Shown one piece after another: positions 26,101 through 35,244 of a DNA stretch of 64,000 nucleotides. The DNA is taken from NCBI GenBank assembly GCA_025618425.1, contig CM046832.1:47889026-47953025 (forward strand), written 5' to 3'. The stretch is from Heliocidaris tuberculata (Eukaryota > Echinodermata > Echinoidea > Camarodonta > Echinometridae). The notes under the pieces were generated by a model. It made no database searches and was not told the origin of the DNA. It worked only from the letters and a program-made list of their open reading frames with translations. Numbering within the stretch: the first letter of the stretch is position 1; each line of letters opens with the position of its first letter. The position numbers and the translations under genes are program-made.

Positions 26101-29100
26101 AGTGAAATGAATTCAGTCATGAAATGAAAGAAAAAGAGAGAAATTGCTTGTTGACAGTATTTTTTGGTTTGATTATGATGATTTATACAGAATGAAGAGG
26201 CCGAGACTTGGCTCTCCATAAATAGGCATACCGGTTCTACCCACTTAGTCGGGTGTAGTCTAGACTTAAGCTAAGTACGCTTTTATGAATAGGCGGACAG
26301 GTTCTACCAACTTAGTCAGGTGTAGTCTAGACTTTAAAGTTAAGTACACTTTTATGAATACCGGAATATTATTTGTATTATGAATTATTTAGTATGGGAA
26401 TGCCATTAGCTATGAGAAGTTTAGAAAAGGGATATATTAAGAGAATAGATGTTTCTTGGTATGACATATACATTTCCAAATCCACCATCACTATATGAAA
26501 CAGAATGTGTACACCCTTCAATCTTTAACGTGAAATACCAGATAATTTCTCTCCTTTTTCTTATTTAGAACTCTCTGAAATATCTGATAATGTATTAGGG
26601 TAATTGAAATGATTTTTTTTGAAGGAAAAAAAAAAAGATTGAGAGGTATTTTGTAGTGCTTTGGTAGAATCTTTGAAAAGATTGTAGGTTTATCTAAATC
26701 TCAGTTTACCTCTGCCCAACTGAGTATTTTTAGAATTTGGGATTAATTTCTAGCGTGGCCATTGTTTTGTTTCTTTCTCATGCAACAGTCTTCAGATGGA
26801 AGTGTAAGTTTTACATCAAGCTATCTTGCCACAGTAGCACTATCACCATAACTATTTATTTTTTAAATTCTGTTTTGGGTTGTATTTTGTTTGTTGGTTT
26901 CAAATGGGTATTGGAATGTGCCTTTGAATTTTCCTAAAATGGGCAACTAATAACTGTCTTTATATTGTGCTAAGTGCTTGTGTGATTTTTAAGTGTTTTT
27001 TCCAAATCTTTCCAGAATTATATCATCCTAATTTGAATATTTCTGTTGTTTTTTTTGTCCTGTCCAAATAAAGTCCAGGTATAAGTACTGGAACTCTTTT
27101 TGAAATCACAAAACCAAAAATCATGGAAGCACAAATTTTTCCTCATTTGTTTTCATCACCAGTGTGAGTGCCTTCTGATCCAACTAATTAATAAATGGCT
27201 TCTGAGTGGCCTGTTCTCAATTTCTTCATTGTCTGGTGCTGCACTATTTGAGATGTGTGTTGTTTTATCAACAACAAAAAAACAATTATAATGAGAATGT
27301 CTCACTTGGTTTATATTTTGCACAGCAACACCTTTTGCATTATTTGAAAAAAAGTGACAATAATCTCTCCAAATTTCATTTGGAGAAGAGCTTTTAAACA
27401 AATTTGTATCTGAGTCATAAAGGATGCATCTGTTTATTGGCGAAAATAGCACACAGATCTAGGTTATATCTTAGATTTGACCTACTTTTATCATGCATCT
27501 TGCAATTGAATTGCTGCTTGAAAAGAAAGATACTATGACCTGTTGTAAGTGTTACATATATCTGGGAATGGTCAATTAATCCATAGTATTAAGAAATATG
27601 TCAGAATTTTGATTTGTGAAATTATTTTCTTGATTCTTTGAGGTGAAGATCGTCACATGTTGTTGTATTAGGAATTTGAGCTTGTTTTAGGGTCACTCAT
27701 AACTTGAGCGAATGTTTAAAGTTTGGTGTAAATGTCGAAGAAACTTGATGACAATAAATTGGTTAGGAGTTCAAAATGTAGACTTCATTTGCACATGAAA
27801 CCTTCAAACTAGATCCGGAACATAATTATGTACAAATATAAGGTAAGAGTCTGTGTGTCTGAAAATACATGTACATCATTGCTTTTCAAATCTCTGTGAA
27901 CTTCATTACTTTTAATTTTTTTTTTTATATTGAAGGATATAATTGTTTTAAGCTCAAATTTTGATTGTAAAACGTTTTTTTGTGTTTGTTTTTGTTTCAG
28001 GCTATTGATACCAATAAGGTTGCCCATCATTTCCAACTGGCCATATACAAAAAGAAGCAGGAACGCATGGAAATGAAAATGGTATTTGAATTCTTTTTCT
28101 GCAAACTGTGTCAAATTGCAATAAGAATGAAACTTTTGTGTTGTATCTATCAGAAGCATGTGCACACAACTTTTTGTGGATTTTTTTTTTTTTTTAGTTT
28201 TGGAATGAAAGGATAAAGAAATGAAATAGAGAAGTTTTAATCTTTCATTTTCAGATTTTTGATGATGTAAAAACCAAAACATTTGTTGTTAATGTAGCGA
28301 AAGAAAGGATAAAACTTCTAGAAATGTATAACTGTTGGCTGTGCATCCATTTGCAGTTTTCTGCAGGGCACATAATATTTTCCTAGGGACAAGCTTTAAA
28401 TTATCTCAATATTTTGCTCAGAATGATAAAAAGCAATTCGATATAACATTGTCTAGTTCTTTTGTTTCTAAATACCTGTACTGGTATTGTGATACCACAT
28501 GATTTCTATGATATACCTCCTAATAAATTAATTTCTTCTCAAATTCTTTATTTCATGAATCCAAGTAAGTAGAAATTTGTATCAAATGAAAGACATTGGA
28601 AATATAATTTGGTGGACTGAGAAAATCTTATATGATGGTGCATTAATATTATATTTCTTTTTCAATAGCGAGCTGGGCTGTAAGTTCTTGGACCAATAGA
28701 GGAAGTTGTTTTCATCATTACCTAAGATATAACACCCCCCTCCCCTTTTGTTGAATCTTAACAGAACCAAATGAAGAAGATGTTGGAGGTTGCCGAGAGA
28801 AACGGTAAGGAGCGCATCCAAGTTGAGGTCATCAAGCAGTTGATGATAGCATCCAACAATCAGATAGCTGACAAGGTCATTGCTAGGATACCTAAGGACC
28901 AGGGAGGTGGACAAGCAGGAGGAGGTGGTGGTGGACGTCCATCATCAAGTAAGTTGAAACTAATCTCGAGTTCAGGTAATAGTAATAATAATAGTAATAA
29001 TAATATAATGAAGGCATTGCAGTTATGATTACCCCAGCAATGCCAGATACCTATTCAATACATCTTGGTTGAGAGGGACAAATATGGAAAAACACCATGT

Positions 29101-30825
29101 CCAAGGATGTATAGGCACCAAGAAATGATGGAACCCAGGACTTCTGGTATGAGAGTCAAGAGCCTTCACCAATATTGTAAAAACAGAAATTTTTGCGTGC
29201 ATGAAACTTTTGCTTATTTTGCGATTTGCGAAAGTTTCTTGCTGCGAAATAATAAAATCACAATTGAAACAACATAAAATTATTGCAGTTCGCGAAAGTT
29301 TCTTGCTGCAAACTCGGCTGTCATTAACAATTCGCAAAAGCTTTATGTTGCAAAAGTTTCATGGTTTTACAGCATAATACAGTGGTGAAACAGTAATGGA
29401 ATTCCATTTGATGAGAAACTGGCTCATAGTAATAATGACTTATTGCCGTGTAAAACAAAATATAAACAGGCTACCAAAAACTAGCAGGAAATCAATTTCA
29501 CTAAAATGCACAATTCTCATTTGCACATAGGAGACCTTGCATTATGCAAATGTGTCTAGACAACTAGCTCAGTTTTCTTTGCTCAATGTTTCCATGCTCA
29601 TGCTCACCTATTATATATAGTTTTTACCAAAATCCGATGGCAAATATCTTTTATTTGTATTTATGAACTTGTATTGTAAGTTGGGTTGCATTTTGTAAGT
29701 ATTTATTTTCTGTCCTTACCAGAAGTCAAGACCTTAGATCTGAAATTCCTATCAGAGCCTTATGAGAGAAACCTTTTGATATATTAAATGCAATTTCTAC
29801 TTTTGTCACTCAGACAAGATGCTTTTTTGAGATTTATTTGTCAATCCAAAAATAGATCTATATAATATTTCATTCAATCAAAATCATACATGTATATACT
29901 GAAGGAAATGCTTACATGATCCCTTTTTTCATGAGAGACCAACAAAACACACAAATTCGATGTGGAATACTTCTTTACGGTTCTTGAAAGACAATGGTCC
30001 ATATCCTGTTAAAATTTTTGAGCCCGACGCTGGGTTTAAGCTCGGTCCAAAGTTGAGTTTGACCAAGGAAGTTACACTTACACACTATATATTTGACATG
30101 ACTTTAGTTCTTCCATTGGGTTTATCTGAATGAGTAGAATATGAGCCATTTAGTTTTTTAAATGGAAAATATTTTATAGATAAACCTTTTTGTTTGTATC
30201 TCTTAACCCTTTCGAGACAATTGACCACATTTTGTGGTTTGGCCCAATAACTTTTGATTCAGAGCTCAAAAAAATATACCAGATGCATGAGTAGAAAGAG
30301 TAAAAAATTCTGCACATACTGTGTCCATTTTTGTTGCATGACCATATTGCGTTTGATCCCAGGAATTTTAAAAAGGAGAATAAGCTTTAAAATCCTTAGA
30401 TTGGCAACACATTGAGAGGTTCAAAATCATTGTTTTTTATCGAAATTGGCAACTTTTTCAACTTTTTGACACTTCTTTTAACCATGTATATTGTTTTCAA
30501 AGACATTACCCCTTATTACAATCTTGAAGCACTAAAAGAAAAATATTATTGTTGCCAATTTGAGGAACAAAATGTGATCAATTTAGCCCTTAAATAATTC
30601 CTGTCCTGAAAGGGTTAATTGTTAATTGCTTTAATTTTCTTCTTCATCTCCTTTTGTTCATCTCCATTCTCTCTTTCCTTCTTTCTTGCTCCCACTGTCT
30701 GTTCCATACCATTCTCTCATCTGCTGTGTTTCTTTTGTTTTCATCTTCTCTCTCTCTCTCTCTTTCTCTGTCTTCCTGCTCTTAATCTCCCTCCTCTTCC
30801 CTTCTCTCTCTACTCATCACTCTTC

Positions 30826-30881
<56 letters not shown>

Positions 30882-31014
30882 TCCCTCTCCTTCCGTATCC
30901 ATTTCATGTCTCCTTTTCTCCCTCATATTCATATTTTTATTCTTCTACCTTCTAAACTCTTTATCCAATACAGAGGGAGGAGAGACCAACTCATCTGTCT
31001 GCAGTATTATGTAA
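11632..31014 (+). CDS. KIF28: Kinesin-3 family motor with FHA domain, KIF28 orthologue, 21 coding exons
   Basis: Exons: 11632-11673, 13046-13246, 13684-13816, 14296-14490, 14819-15038, 15755-15885, 16224-16355, 16980-17150, 17746-17757 (microexon, inferred), 18894-19009, 19499-19686, 20417-20548, 21080-21231, 21912-22060, 23038-23172, 24112-24195, 24484-24693, 25391-25678, 28001-28081, 28765-28948 and 30974-31014. They sum to 2997 nt (998 aa) with phases matching throughout. Residues 1-355 form the motor, then come the neck and coiled coil (about 360-450), an FHA domain (about 470-580), and a long region of beta-rich then helical sequence. Kinesin-3 motors move organelles toward microtubule plus ends. 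The KIF28/KLP-6 branch is linked to mitochondria in mammals and to cilia in nematodes; human KIF28P is annotated as a possible pseudogene, whereas this copy is intact. The KIF28 assignment rests on [20 protein letters not shown] and the overall layout. KIF1-type identity is less likely because the loop insertions and PH domain are absent. Confidence 0.9.
11674..13045 (+). other. KIF28: U12-type AT-AC intron (KIF28 intron 1)
   Basis: There is no usable GT at the end of exon 1: the codon TTC is followed directly by ATATCCTTTT, the U12 5' consensus. The intron ends ...GGTGCAC just before AACTCC. A branch-point match, GACCTTAAT (13028-13036), lies about a dozen bases before the AC terminus. Joining at these points gives exactly the expected PF|NSRE of kinesin motors. 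The intron also holds a 31-base G run and a 45-bp tandem duplication. Confidence 0.9.
11823..11947 (+). repeat. Poly(G)31 followed by a 45-bp tandem duplication
   Basis: A run of 31 G occupies 11823-11853. From 11858 and again from 11903, AAAACTTAAGCTATATTGAC with the following 25 bases is repeated without visible change, giving two copies with a period of 45. Both are inside the U12 intron. The identity of the copies suggests a recent duplication, or an assembly artefact next to a homopolymer. Confidence 0.85.
13440..13585 (+). repeat. (CT)n microsatellite in KIF28 intron 2
   Basis: An almost pure C/T stretch, mostly TCTCTC with a short C run, ends about 100 bases before the exon 3 acceptor at 13683. 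The open frames across it are Ser/Leu repeats and not proteins. Confidence 0.9.
15530..15752 (+). repeat. Long pyrimidine tract abutting the KIF28 exon 6 acceptor
   Basis: More than 200 bases of C/T-rich sequence end at the CACCATCAG acceptor (15746-15754). It is a microsatellite that also forms the polypyrimidine tract of this splice site, which is unusually long. Confidence 0.85.
17746..17757 (+). CDS. KIF28: Probable 12-nt microexon of KIF28
   Basis: Twelve bases, AAGTAGCAAAAG, sit between TTTGTATGTACAG and GTAATT, in the large intron between exons ending at 17150 and starting at 18894. Both neighbouring junctions are phase 1 and the microexon keeps that phase, adding EVAK between the neck and the coiled coil (..TEE-VAK-EKER..). 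Skipping leaves the frame intact, so it could be an alternative cassette. The basis is splice signals and frame only. Confidence 0.45.
18630..18840 (+). mobile_element. tRNA-derived SINE, 5'-eroded copy
   Basis: GTCGGGGTTTGAAGCCTAGC resembles a B-box region. It is followed by the body word ATTAATCTGCATTTGCCACTC and GACCCAGGTGAACTAAATTGG, which recur in the better-preserved copy at 46247-46465. The element sits in the intron before the KIF28 coiled-coil exon. Confidence 0.55.
19499..21231 (+). CDS. KIF28: KIF28 exons 11-13: FHA domain
   Basis: Three exons (19499-19686, 20417-20548, 21080-21231) encode [13 protein letters not shown], then [58 protein letters not shown]. This is the FHA pattern of kinesin-3 motors (residues about 470-580), including the L-NGxxI strand and the DRVxFGxNHxY end. 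The usual GR of the phosphopeptide-binding loop is replaced by GS (IGSDKA) and the SxxH element is seen as QKEHA, so phosphothreonine binding may be altered; that is inference. The 730-bp intron between the first two exons is mostly a GAT minisatellite. Confidence 0.9.
19780..20310 (+). repeat. GAT-rich minisatellite in KIF28 intron 11
   Basis: About nine occurrences of GATAAAGATATGATGGTGAT (or with ACGATGG) are separated by variable runs of GATGAT. The His-rich and Ile-rich open frames on the opposite strand are translations of this repeat and not genes. Confidence 0.9.
20752..20867. mobile_element. Short foldback element (GGGGCCTATCTTATAAAGAG ends)
   Basis: GGGGCCTATCTTATAAAGAG at the left pairs imperfectly with CTCTTTATAAGACAGGACCC at the right. 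The interior has GATTGATCCGAATCAATC, itself palindromic. It is a small non-autonomous element in a KIF28 intron. Confidence 0.6.
21912..25678 (+). CDS. KIF28: KIF28 exons 14-18: post-FHA region
   Basis: Exons 21912-22060, 23038-23172, 24112-24195, 24484-24693 and 25391-25678 encode a helical segment ([22 protein letters not shown]), then [31 protein letters not shown] and a beta-rich segment with [27 protein letters not shown] and [21 protein letters not shown]. This resembles the post-FHA module of the kinesin-3 family: an IQVGVANVFL-type strand appears as [15 protein letters not shown]. Exon 18 (288 nt) ends with a serine-rich linker. All junctions are phase 0 from exon 14 onward. Confidence 0.85.
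22079..22226. mobile_element. Foldback MITE, GGGCCCTGTTTCATAAA family, copy 1
   Basis: The left arm TCCCGTTTCATAAAACTTAT pairs with AACAAGTTTTATGAAACAGG ending GGCCC. The interior has the family words CCAATCAGGTGCAAGGATTTC and AGCTTATAACTG. Other copies lie at 25805-25952, 43600-43792 and 62886-63031. It lies right behind KIF28 exon 14. Confidence 0.8.
23745..23942. mobile_element. Foldback element related to the one at 63.1 kb
   Basis: It starts TCCGACATTTGTCCTGGCAAC and ends GGCAGAGCACGCGTCGTACAAC. The interior has GTTTATTTTGTCAAAGATAC, GGTTAGG repeats and GTATTGTTTGGTCCAGG, which recur in order at 63095-63268. The arms are inverted repeats of each other. Confidence 0.7.
25805..25952. mobile_element. 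Foldback MITE, GGGCCCTGTTTCATAAA family, copy 2
   Basis: GGGCCCTGTTTCATAAACC and AAGTTTTATGAAACGGGGCCC form the ends. The interior has CTGATTGGCTGAGAGCAAATTTG. It is in KIF28 intron 18, in the opposite orientation to copy 1. Confidence 0.8.
26215..26364. repeat. Two tandem units of about 70 bp
   Basis: GGTTCTACCCACTTAGTCGG plus GTGTAGTCTAGACTT and AAGTACGCTTTTATGAATA occur twice in a row (about 26221-26290 and 26291-26364) with small changes. The rest of this 2.3-kb intron (to 28000) is AT-rich with no recognisable feature. Confidence 0.75.
28001..28948 (+). CDS. KIF28: KIF28 exons 19-20: C-terminal helices and Gly-rich linker
   Basis: Exons 28001-28081 and 28765-28948 encode [40 protein letters not shown] and [20 protein letters not shown], a run of amphipathic helices. 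Then comes a flexible [15 protein letters not shown] linker. A strong donor (A|GTAAGT at 28949) ends exon 20. If that donor is ignored, the frame continues to a TGA at 29026-29028 and gives an alternative tail of about two dozen mostly low-complexity residues. Confidence 0.85.
29177..29368. mobile_element. Foldback element with GTAAAAACAGAAATTTTTGC ends
   Basis: The left end GTAAAAACAGAAATTTTTGC with CATGAAACTTTTGC and the right end GCAAAAGTTTCATGGTTTTAC are inverted repeats. Inside, TTCGCGAAAGTTTCTTGCTGC appears twice. It is non-autonomous and lies in KIF28 intron 20. Confidence 0.65.
30640..30950 (+). repeat. Pyrimidine tract before the last KIF28 exon
   Basis: About 300 bases of C/T-rich sequence, including about 50 bases of uninterrupted CT near 30830-30880, end some 25 bases before the acceptor of exon 21 (ATACAG, 30973). 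Confidence 0.85.
30974..31014 (+). CDS. KIF28: KIF28 last coding exon, CaaX-type tail (CSIM)
   Basis: The acceptor ATCCAATACAG at 30973 joins the phase-1 donor at 28948 to give [13 protein letters not shown] followed by TAA. The final four residues, C995-S-I-M998, form a CaaX box, and Met in the last position favours farnesyltransferase. The Gly/Ser-rich stretch before it would act as a spacer. If used, this would tether the motor's tail to a membrane. The exon is short and the evidence is splice signals plus frame; I do not recall whether vertebrate KIF28 has such a box. Confidence 0.65.
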
Positions 31015-31329
31015 AACAGGGGGAACTTATCACCCCCTTAACAGAAAGGAGCCTTGAGTCGTCCAACCATACCACAACTAGAACAACCAAAGATATCGTG
31101 ACCATTCTAATAATCACGCCTTTTTGATGCATTATGGAAAAACTGTATTAAATTCATTTGTAGTAGATGGAGTTTATCGAAGAGGTAGAGAGAAGAAAAT
31201 TTTTTTTTACTCACGCTTGATCAAAACTTGATGTAAAAAAATAAGACAGTTTCTAGAAAGTTTCACCAATGTTAGTCAGTAGTTCTTCCGTTATTTGCTG
31301 CTTTTGGCAATTGGGGAATGTGTATTTTT

Positions 31330-32054
31330 GTCCCCGCCGAACGAAGTTCGCGAGGGGACTATGAAACGGGCTCCGTACGTGTGTGCGTGTGTGTGTGTGT
31401 GTGTCCGTCCGTCCGTTCGTCCGTCCGTCCGTCTGTCCGTTGTGCTCAGATGTTAGAAAATGCTACTTCTCCGTCATTTCTTGGCCGATTTTGATTCCGA
31501 TTGTTTTATCTGATAGGGCTGGGTGGGGGCTTCCAAACTTCTACACAGAATTTTGAAATTCATTAATTATGCAAATTTATGCAAATTTATTCAAAATCAA
31601 CGAAAAATGCTACTTCTCCTCTATTTCACATCGGATTTTGATTCCGATTGTTTTATCTGATAGGGCTGGGTGGGGGCTTCCAAACTTCTACACAGAATTT
31701 TGAAATTCATTAATTATGCAAATTTATTCAAAATTGACGAAAAATGCTACTTCTCTATTTCACATCGGATTTTGATTCCGATTGTTTTATCTGATAGGGC
31801 TGGGTGGGGGGGGGCTGCCAAACTTCTACACAGAATTTTGAAATTCATTCTTCATGCAAATTTATGCAAATTTATTCAAAATGGCTGAAGGTTCATAATG
31901 TTTTCATGTTTTATATTTCAGTTGTATACATGCATTGTTGGTATTATCTTCTTTTGCATGCAGTAACATTATTATTTTATTCACTAAAGTTTTTCACTGA
32001 AGTTTTAAGGTTCAGGCTAGTTAATTTCCACAGATCTGCACTTCCGGCGGGGAC
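31330..32054. mobile_element. Non-autonomous element with GTCCCCGCCG inverted ends and three internal tandem units
   Basis: GTCCCCGCCG (31330-31339) and CGGCGGGGAC (32045-32054) form the inverted ends. After the left end come CGAACGAAGTTCGCGAGGGG, then a (GTCC)n/(GTGT)n stretch. Three units of 135-150 bp then begin GCTACTTCTC and contain CCGATTGTTTTATCTGATAG and GGGTGGGGGCTTCCAAACTT (starts about 31461, 31608 and 31746). There is no transposase. It starts 316 bases after the KIF28 stop, so it may lie in the 3' UTR. Confidence 0.75.
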
Positions 32055-34196
32055 ATTTATTACGCATTGCGTAATTTACTCATTCAGTTGTTTACCCTAA
32101 CATAGTGCCAGCATGTGAGGTACAGATGTTGCAAATCTTTTGTGATGATGTAAATACTGGTATGGAAACGAAATAGTTTGGGTTTGGAATTATTCCGTGA
32201 AATTATGGTTGATCAAAAGGAAAGATCAAGGTTGATCTCCGTTGAGTATTAAAGATTTTTCAGAGATAGTTGTTAATAATTATGGATGTATTATGGAGAA
32301 CAGATGTTCTTATGCATTGATTTCTGTGAATCTATCTTCCTTGGAAATCCACTCTTTATATAATTGTACATTAATGGGCATGAATTGGATTTACAAATTT
32401 ATAGGCATTTTACAGGATTTATGGGCATTTTATTAAATTTATATTGTGGTACAGGTCTTGTGGTAGGAGCAACAGAAAATGACAAACATTCCTTTATGAA
32501 CTTGATAATCAGCAATTATATTTTCTGTAAAATTTAACTACTGTGCTTTCAATGTAGAGAATAGTTTATTCTAAATGACATGTACATGTATATTCTAAAA
32601 TATATTCTTTGCATATCCTTACATGTATTGGTATTTTCCACTTACATTGCCTCATGCACATTCTCTTTACCATGTATATACTGTGTACATATAAATTAAA
32701 AAATCAATCAACTAATATGTGTGTCAATTCAAAACATATATTTATTTTGTATCAAACTGTGTCTGAACCTGATCAAGTCTGACTGAGATTGAGATTGATT
32801 TTGATTTGAAGGTGTAGAGAAAGTGCAGGGTGTTACTGAATGAATTAAATAATGTCTGTCACCTGTTACTCTCAAATACAATCACCTTGATTATTATGTA
32901 TATAGTATATATATATATATTTTTTATATCTTTTTTTTTTCCCTTGAACTGAATTCAGGCATTCTATAGGTGCAAAGTATGTACTACTTGTCATAGATTT
33001 TTATGTACTTATACTACATTCCCTTTTTAAAAGGAATGATGAAATGTGTGTGTGATTCTGAATTTAAAAAAAATATATATATGATATTTACGTTATAATT
33101 ATGCACCTGTGAGTTAGTTGTCTTCTTTGTTTTGATTTGCGGTTATTAGATTTCCTTTGGAAAAAAAATAACTTTATCATTACCATTTCAACTGAAGGCA
33201 AATCATATCTAGATAGATGAGAGGAAAACTGTACATGTATTTGTGTGAAAAGGCTTTTTAGTGTCATTTGGCTACAAAATGTAATACCTCACACCTAACA
33301 AACCTCATATTAATATTCAAGTGGGTGTTTTGTAACACTATTTTCCAGGTACAAAGATTTATCTTTGCATTGATTGCTTTGTTTGCTGTTATAAAAGTGC
33401 ACGTGTAACGGATGTTTGATTGCAATGGGGCAGGGAGGGGGGGGGGGGGGGTAGTAATGGCAATATTCTATCCACTATATCAGTTTAACTCTTTATTTGC
33501 AATTGATCCAAACCCTAGACTGCCACACTGGAGTATATTATACATGTACACTGTACGTGTGCCAAAAGTCGACTGTGGCAGTCCCCTGTATGTTCCATTG
33601 GTCAACCAAAGCCTGTAAAGAGTTCATAGAGATATTTTATATTCTTTGAAAAATGTTAAAAGGGATTGGTTTTTGACTTACTTGCATAAAATGTAACAAG
33701 TATCTTAGTCCGCAATGAGAAGGACTGACATTACTGATCAAGATAATCTTTGAAATCCTGTCTTGTGTTAAAAACTGAAGAGAAAAAAAACATCAGATGT
33801 TTGTGCAGTGCATTCAAATTTCCTCACAAATTCAGTGAAAGCGATCATTTACTTTTAGAGGGTATCTATTGACGATCCATATAAGAGTTAATTTTGAACA
33901 ATATGTAAAAAAAAATTGCACTGTTTTAATCATCTACGAATTATCATCTAGTGTATCAAATTTCTGACTGAACCATATACATGTATTAATCATATCTATT
34001 GAAGTGAAAATATTAGAAGTTTGTAAATGTTGCATGCATTTTATGTCATATTTGTAGATTATCGTTACTTCAAAGTCTTTCATTTGTGTTGTATAATTTT
34101 TTAATGAATATAGTTGTGATTTAATTATAGTGATATGAATGTGTGAATACAAGATATTGTAAAAAAAAAAATCATTCGATAAATAAGCAATACGAA
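32055..34196. other. Intergenic AT-rich DNA between KIF28 and the light-chain gene
   Basis: No exon, RNA gene or clear transposon is visible. There are short AT microsatellites (32898-32925), a G tract near 33426-33450 and many TACATGTA words. Part of it may be KIF28 3' UTR, since no canonical AATAAA was found immediately after the KIF28 stop. It is the convergent interval between two genes. Confidence 0.5.
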
Positions 34197-34235
34197 TCTA
34201 CACTTCAGAAAATTTGCCACACATACATGTATTTT

Positions 34236-34241
34236 TTTATT
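34236..34241 (-). terminator. Candidate polyadenylation signal of the light-chain gene (copy 1)
   Basis: AATAAA on the minus strand lies near the outer edge of the duplicated block. It has an aligned counterpart in copy 2 at 38449-38454 in the same local context (CTACAAATAAA versus CTACAAAATAAA). This would give a 3' UTR of roughly 1 kb. Other AATAAA words exist nearer the stop, so the choice is inference. Confidence 0.4.
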
Positions 34242-35200
34242 TGTAGCAAAATCACTGTTACAAATTGGCAACAAGTTTATACAAGACTAGTAAATTGTAC
34301 ATGTCAGCAATGATAAGATGAAACAAGTATAATTCTACAACATGTGAAAAAAAGGAGAACAAATAATAAAAACACAAAGCATGTTTTTCTTCTTAAGCTG
34401 TTGTGTAAATCGACAAAAATGTCTCTTTTGTCATTTTTTTGTTGTTGGTATTCCTATCTTTTATACAATCTGTCTGAGCTAGTGTTGTATTGCACTCTGT
34501 TAACACAGCATACTAACATACGACTGCTGGCTGTGAATATTGTCTGCAGAGCATAGAGAAACGTTTCACCCAAGAAATTACTTTTTATTGTTTTGTTTTT
34601 TTTCAAGTTGGAAAATGAAGCCTAGATAATCTATAATACGTTGATTACATAGAAATACTACTCATATTTTATACACATATTGACATTAAATCATGAATAA
34701 TTCCTTTTTCCTAAAAAAAAAAAAAAAAAAAAAAAAGTGTGTTTGACATATACCGCTTCCCGCATTTATTCATAACTTTTCGACAAGCTTCGTACCAGAT
34801 ACCGTGATGTCCAGTTCTCGTAGTTTTCACAAATAAATATTGGGTATTCATTCTGATAGAAACATACGGCAGTCATGTGTACCTCCAGTAACTTTCAATA
34901 CACCCGTTTGAATACTTCAATAGCACATGTCAGTCATAGAGAAATAAATAAATTGAAAACGGAAGTAAACTTCAATATTTAGGTTTGCTCTTCACTTCAA
35001 AAGGCTTTTGATTAATATAAATAAATAGATGGGACCTAAACGTAAACAAATGTCCAGTCGGCCTGCCCCTGATTCATCTTTGTAAGGCGGGTTAAACAAC
35101 AACAACAACAAAATCGTATCCGGTGTCGTATTCTTCGAGAAACTAACCACTTGGAGACGCCCCCCCCCCCCTCCCTCTCCCTCCCCATCCATTCGAATTC

Positions 35201-35244
35201 TTAACATTCATCCAGCAGATTGTACATGATTCTCTTCACAAATG
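35201..35244 (-). CDS. Light-chain last coding exon, copy 1
   Basis: A strong acceptor (a C/T-rich stretch ending CCCTCCTTGTGGACAG) precedes CATTTGTGAAG. In the phase left by the exon at 42602 it encodes AFVKRIMYNLLDEC and TAA. It takes the place of the YEEFVxxVM helix that ends essential light chains. A homologous exon lies in the second copy of the duplicated block (39285-39355). Confidence 0.8.

Noticed and set aside
31370..31440. (GTCC)n and (GT)n stretch considered as a CRISPR-like or independent satellite
   Set aside because: It is an internal part of the element at 31330-32054; CRISPR arrays do not occur in animal nuclear DNA.
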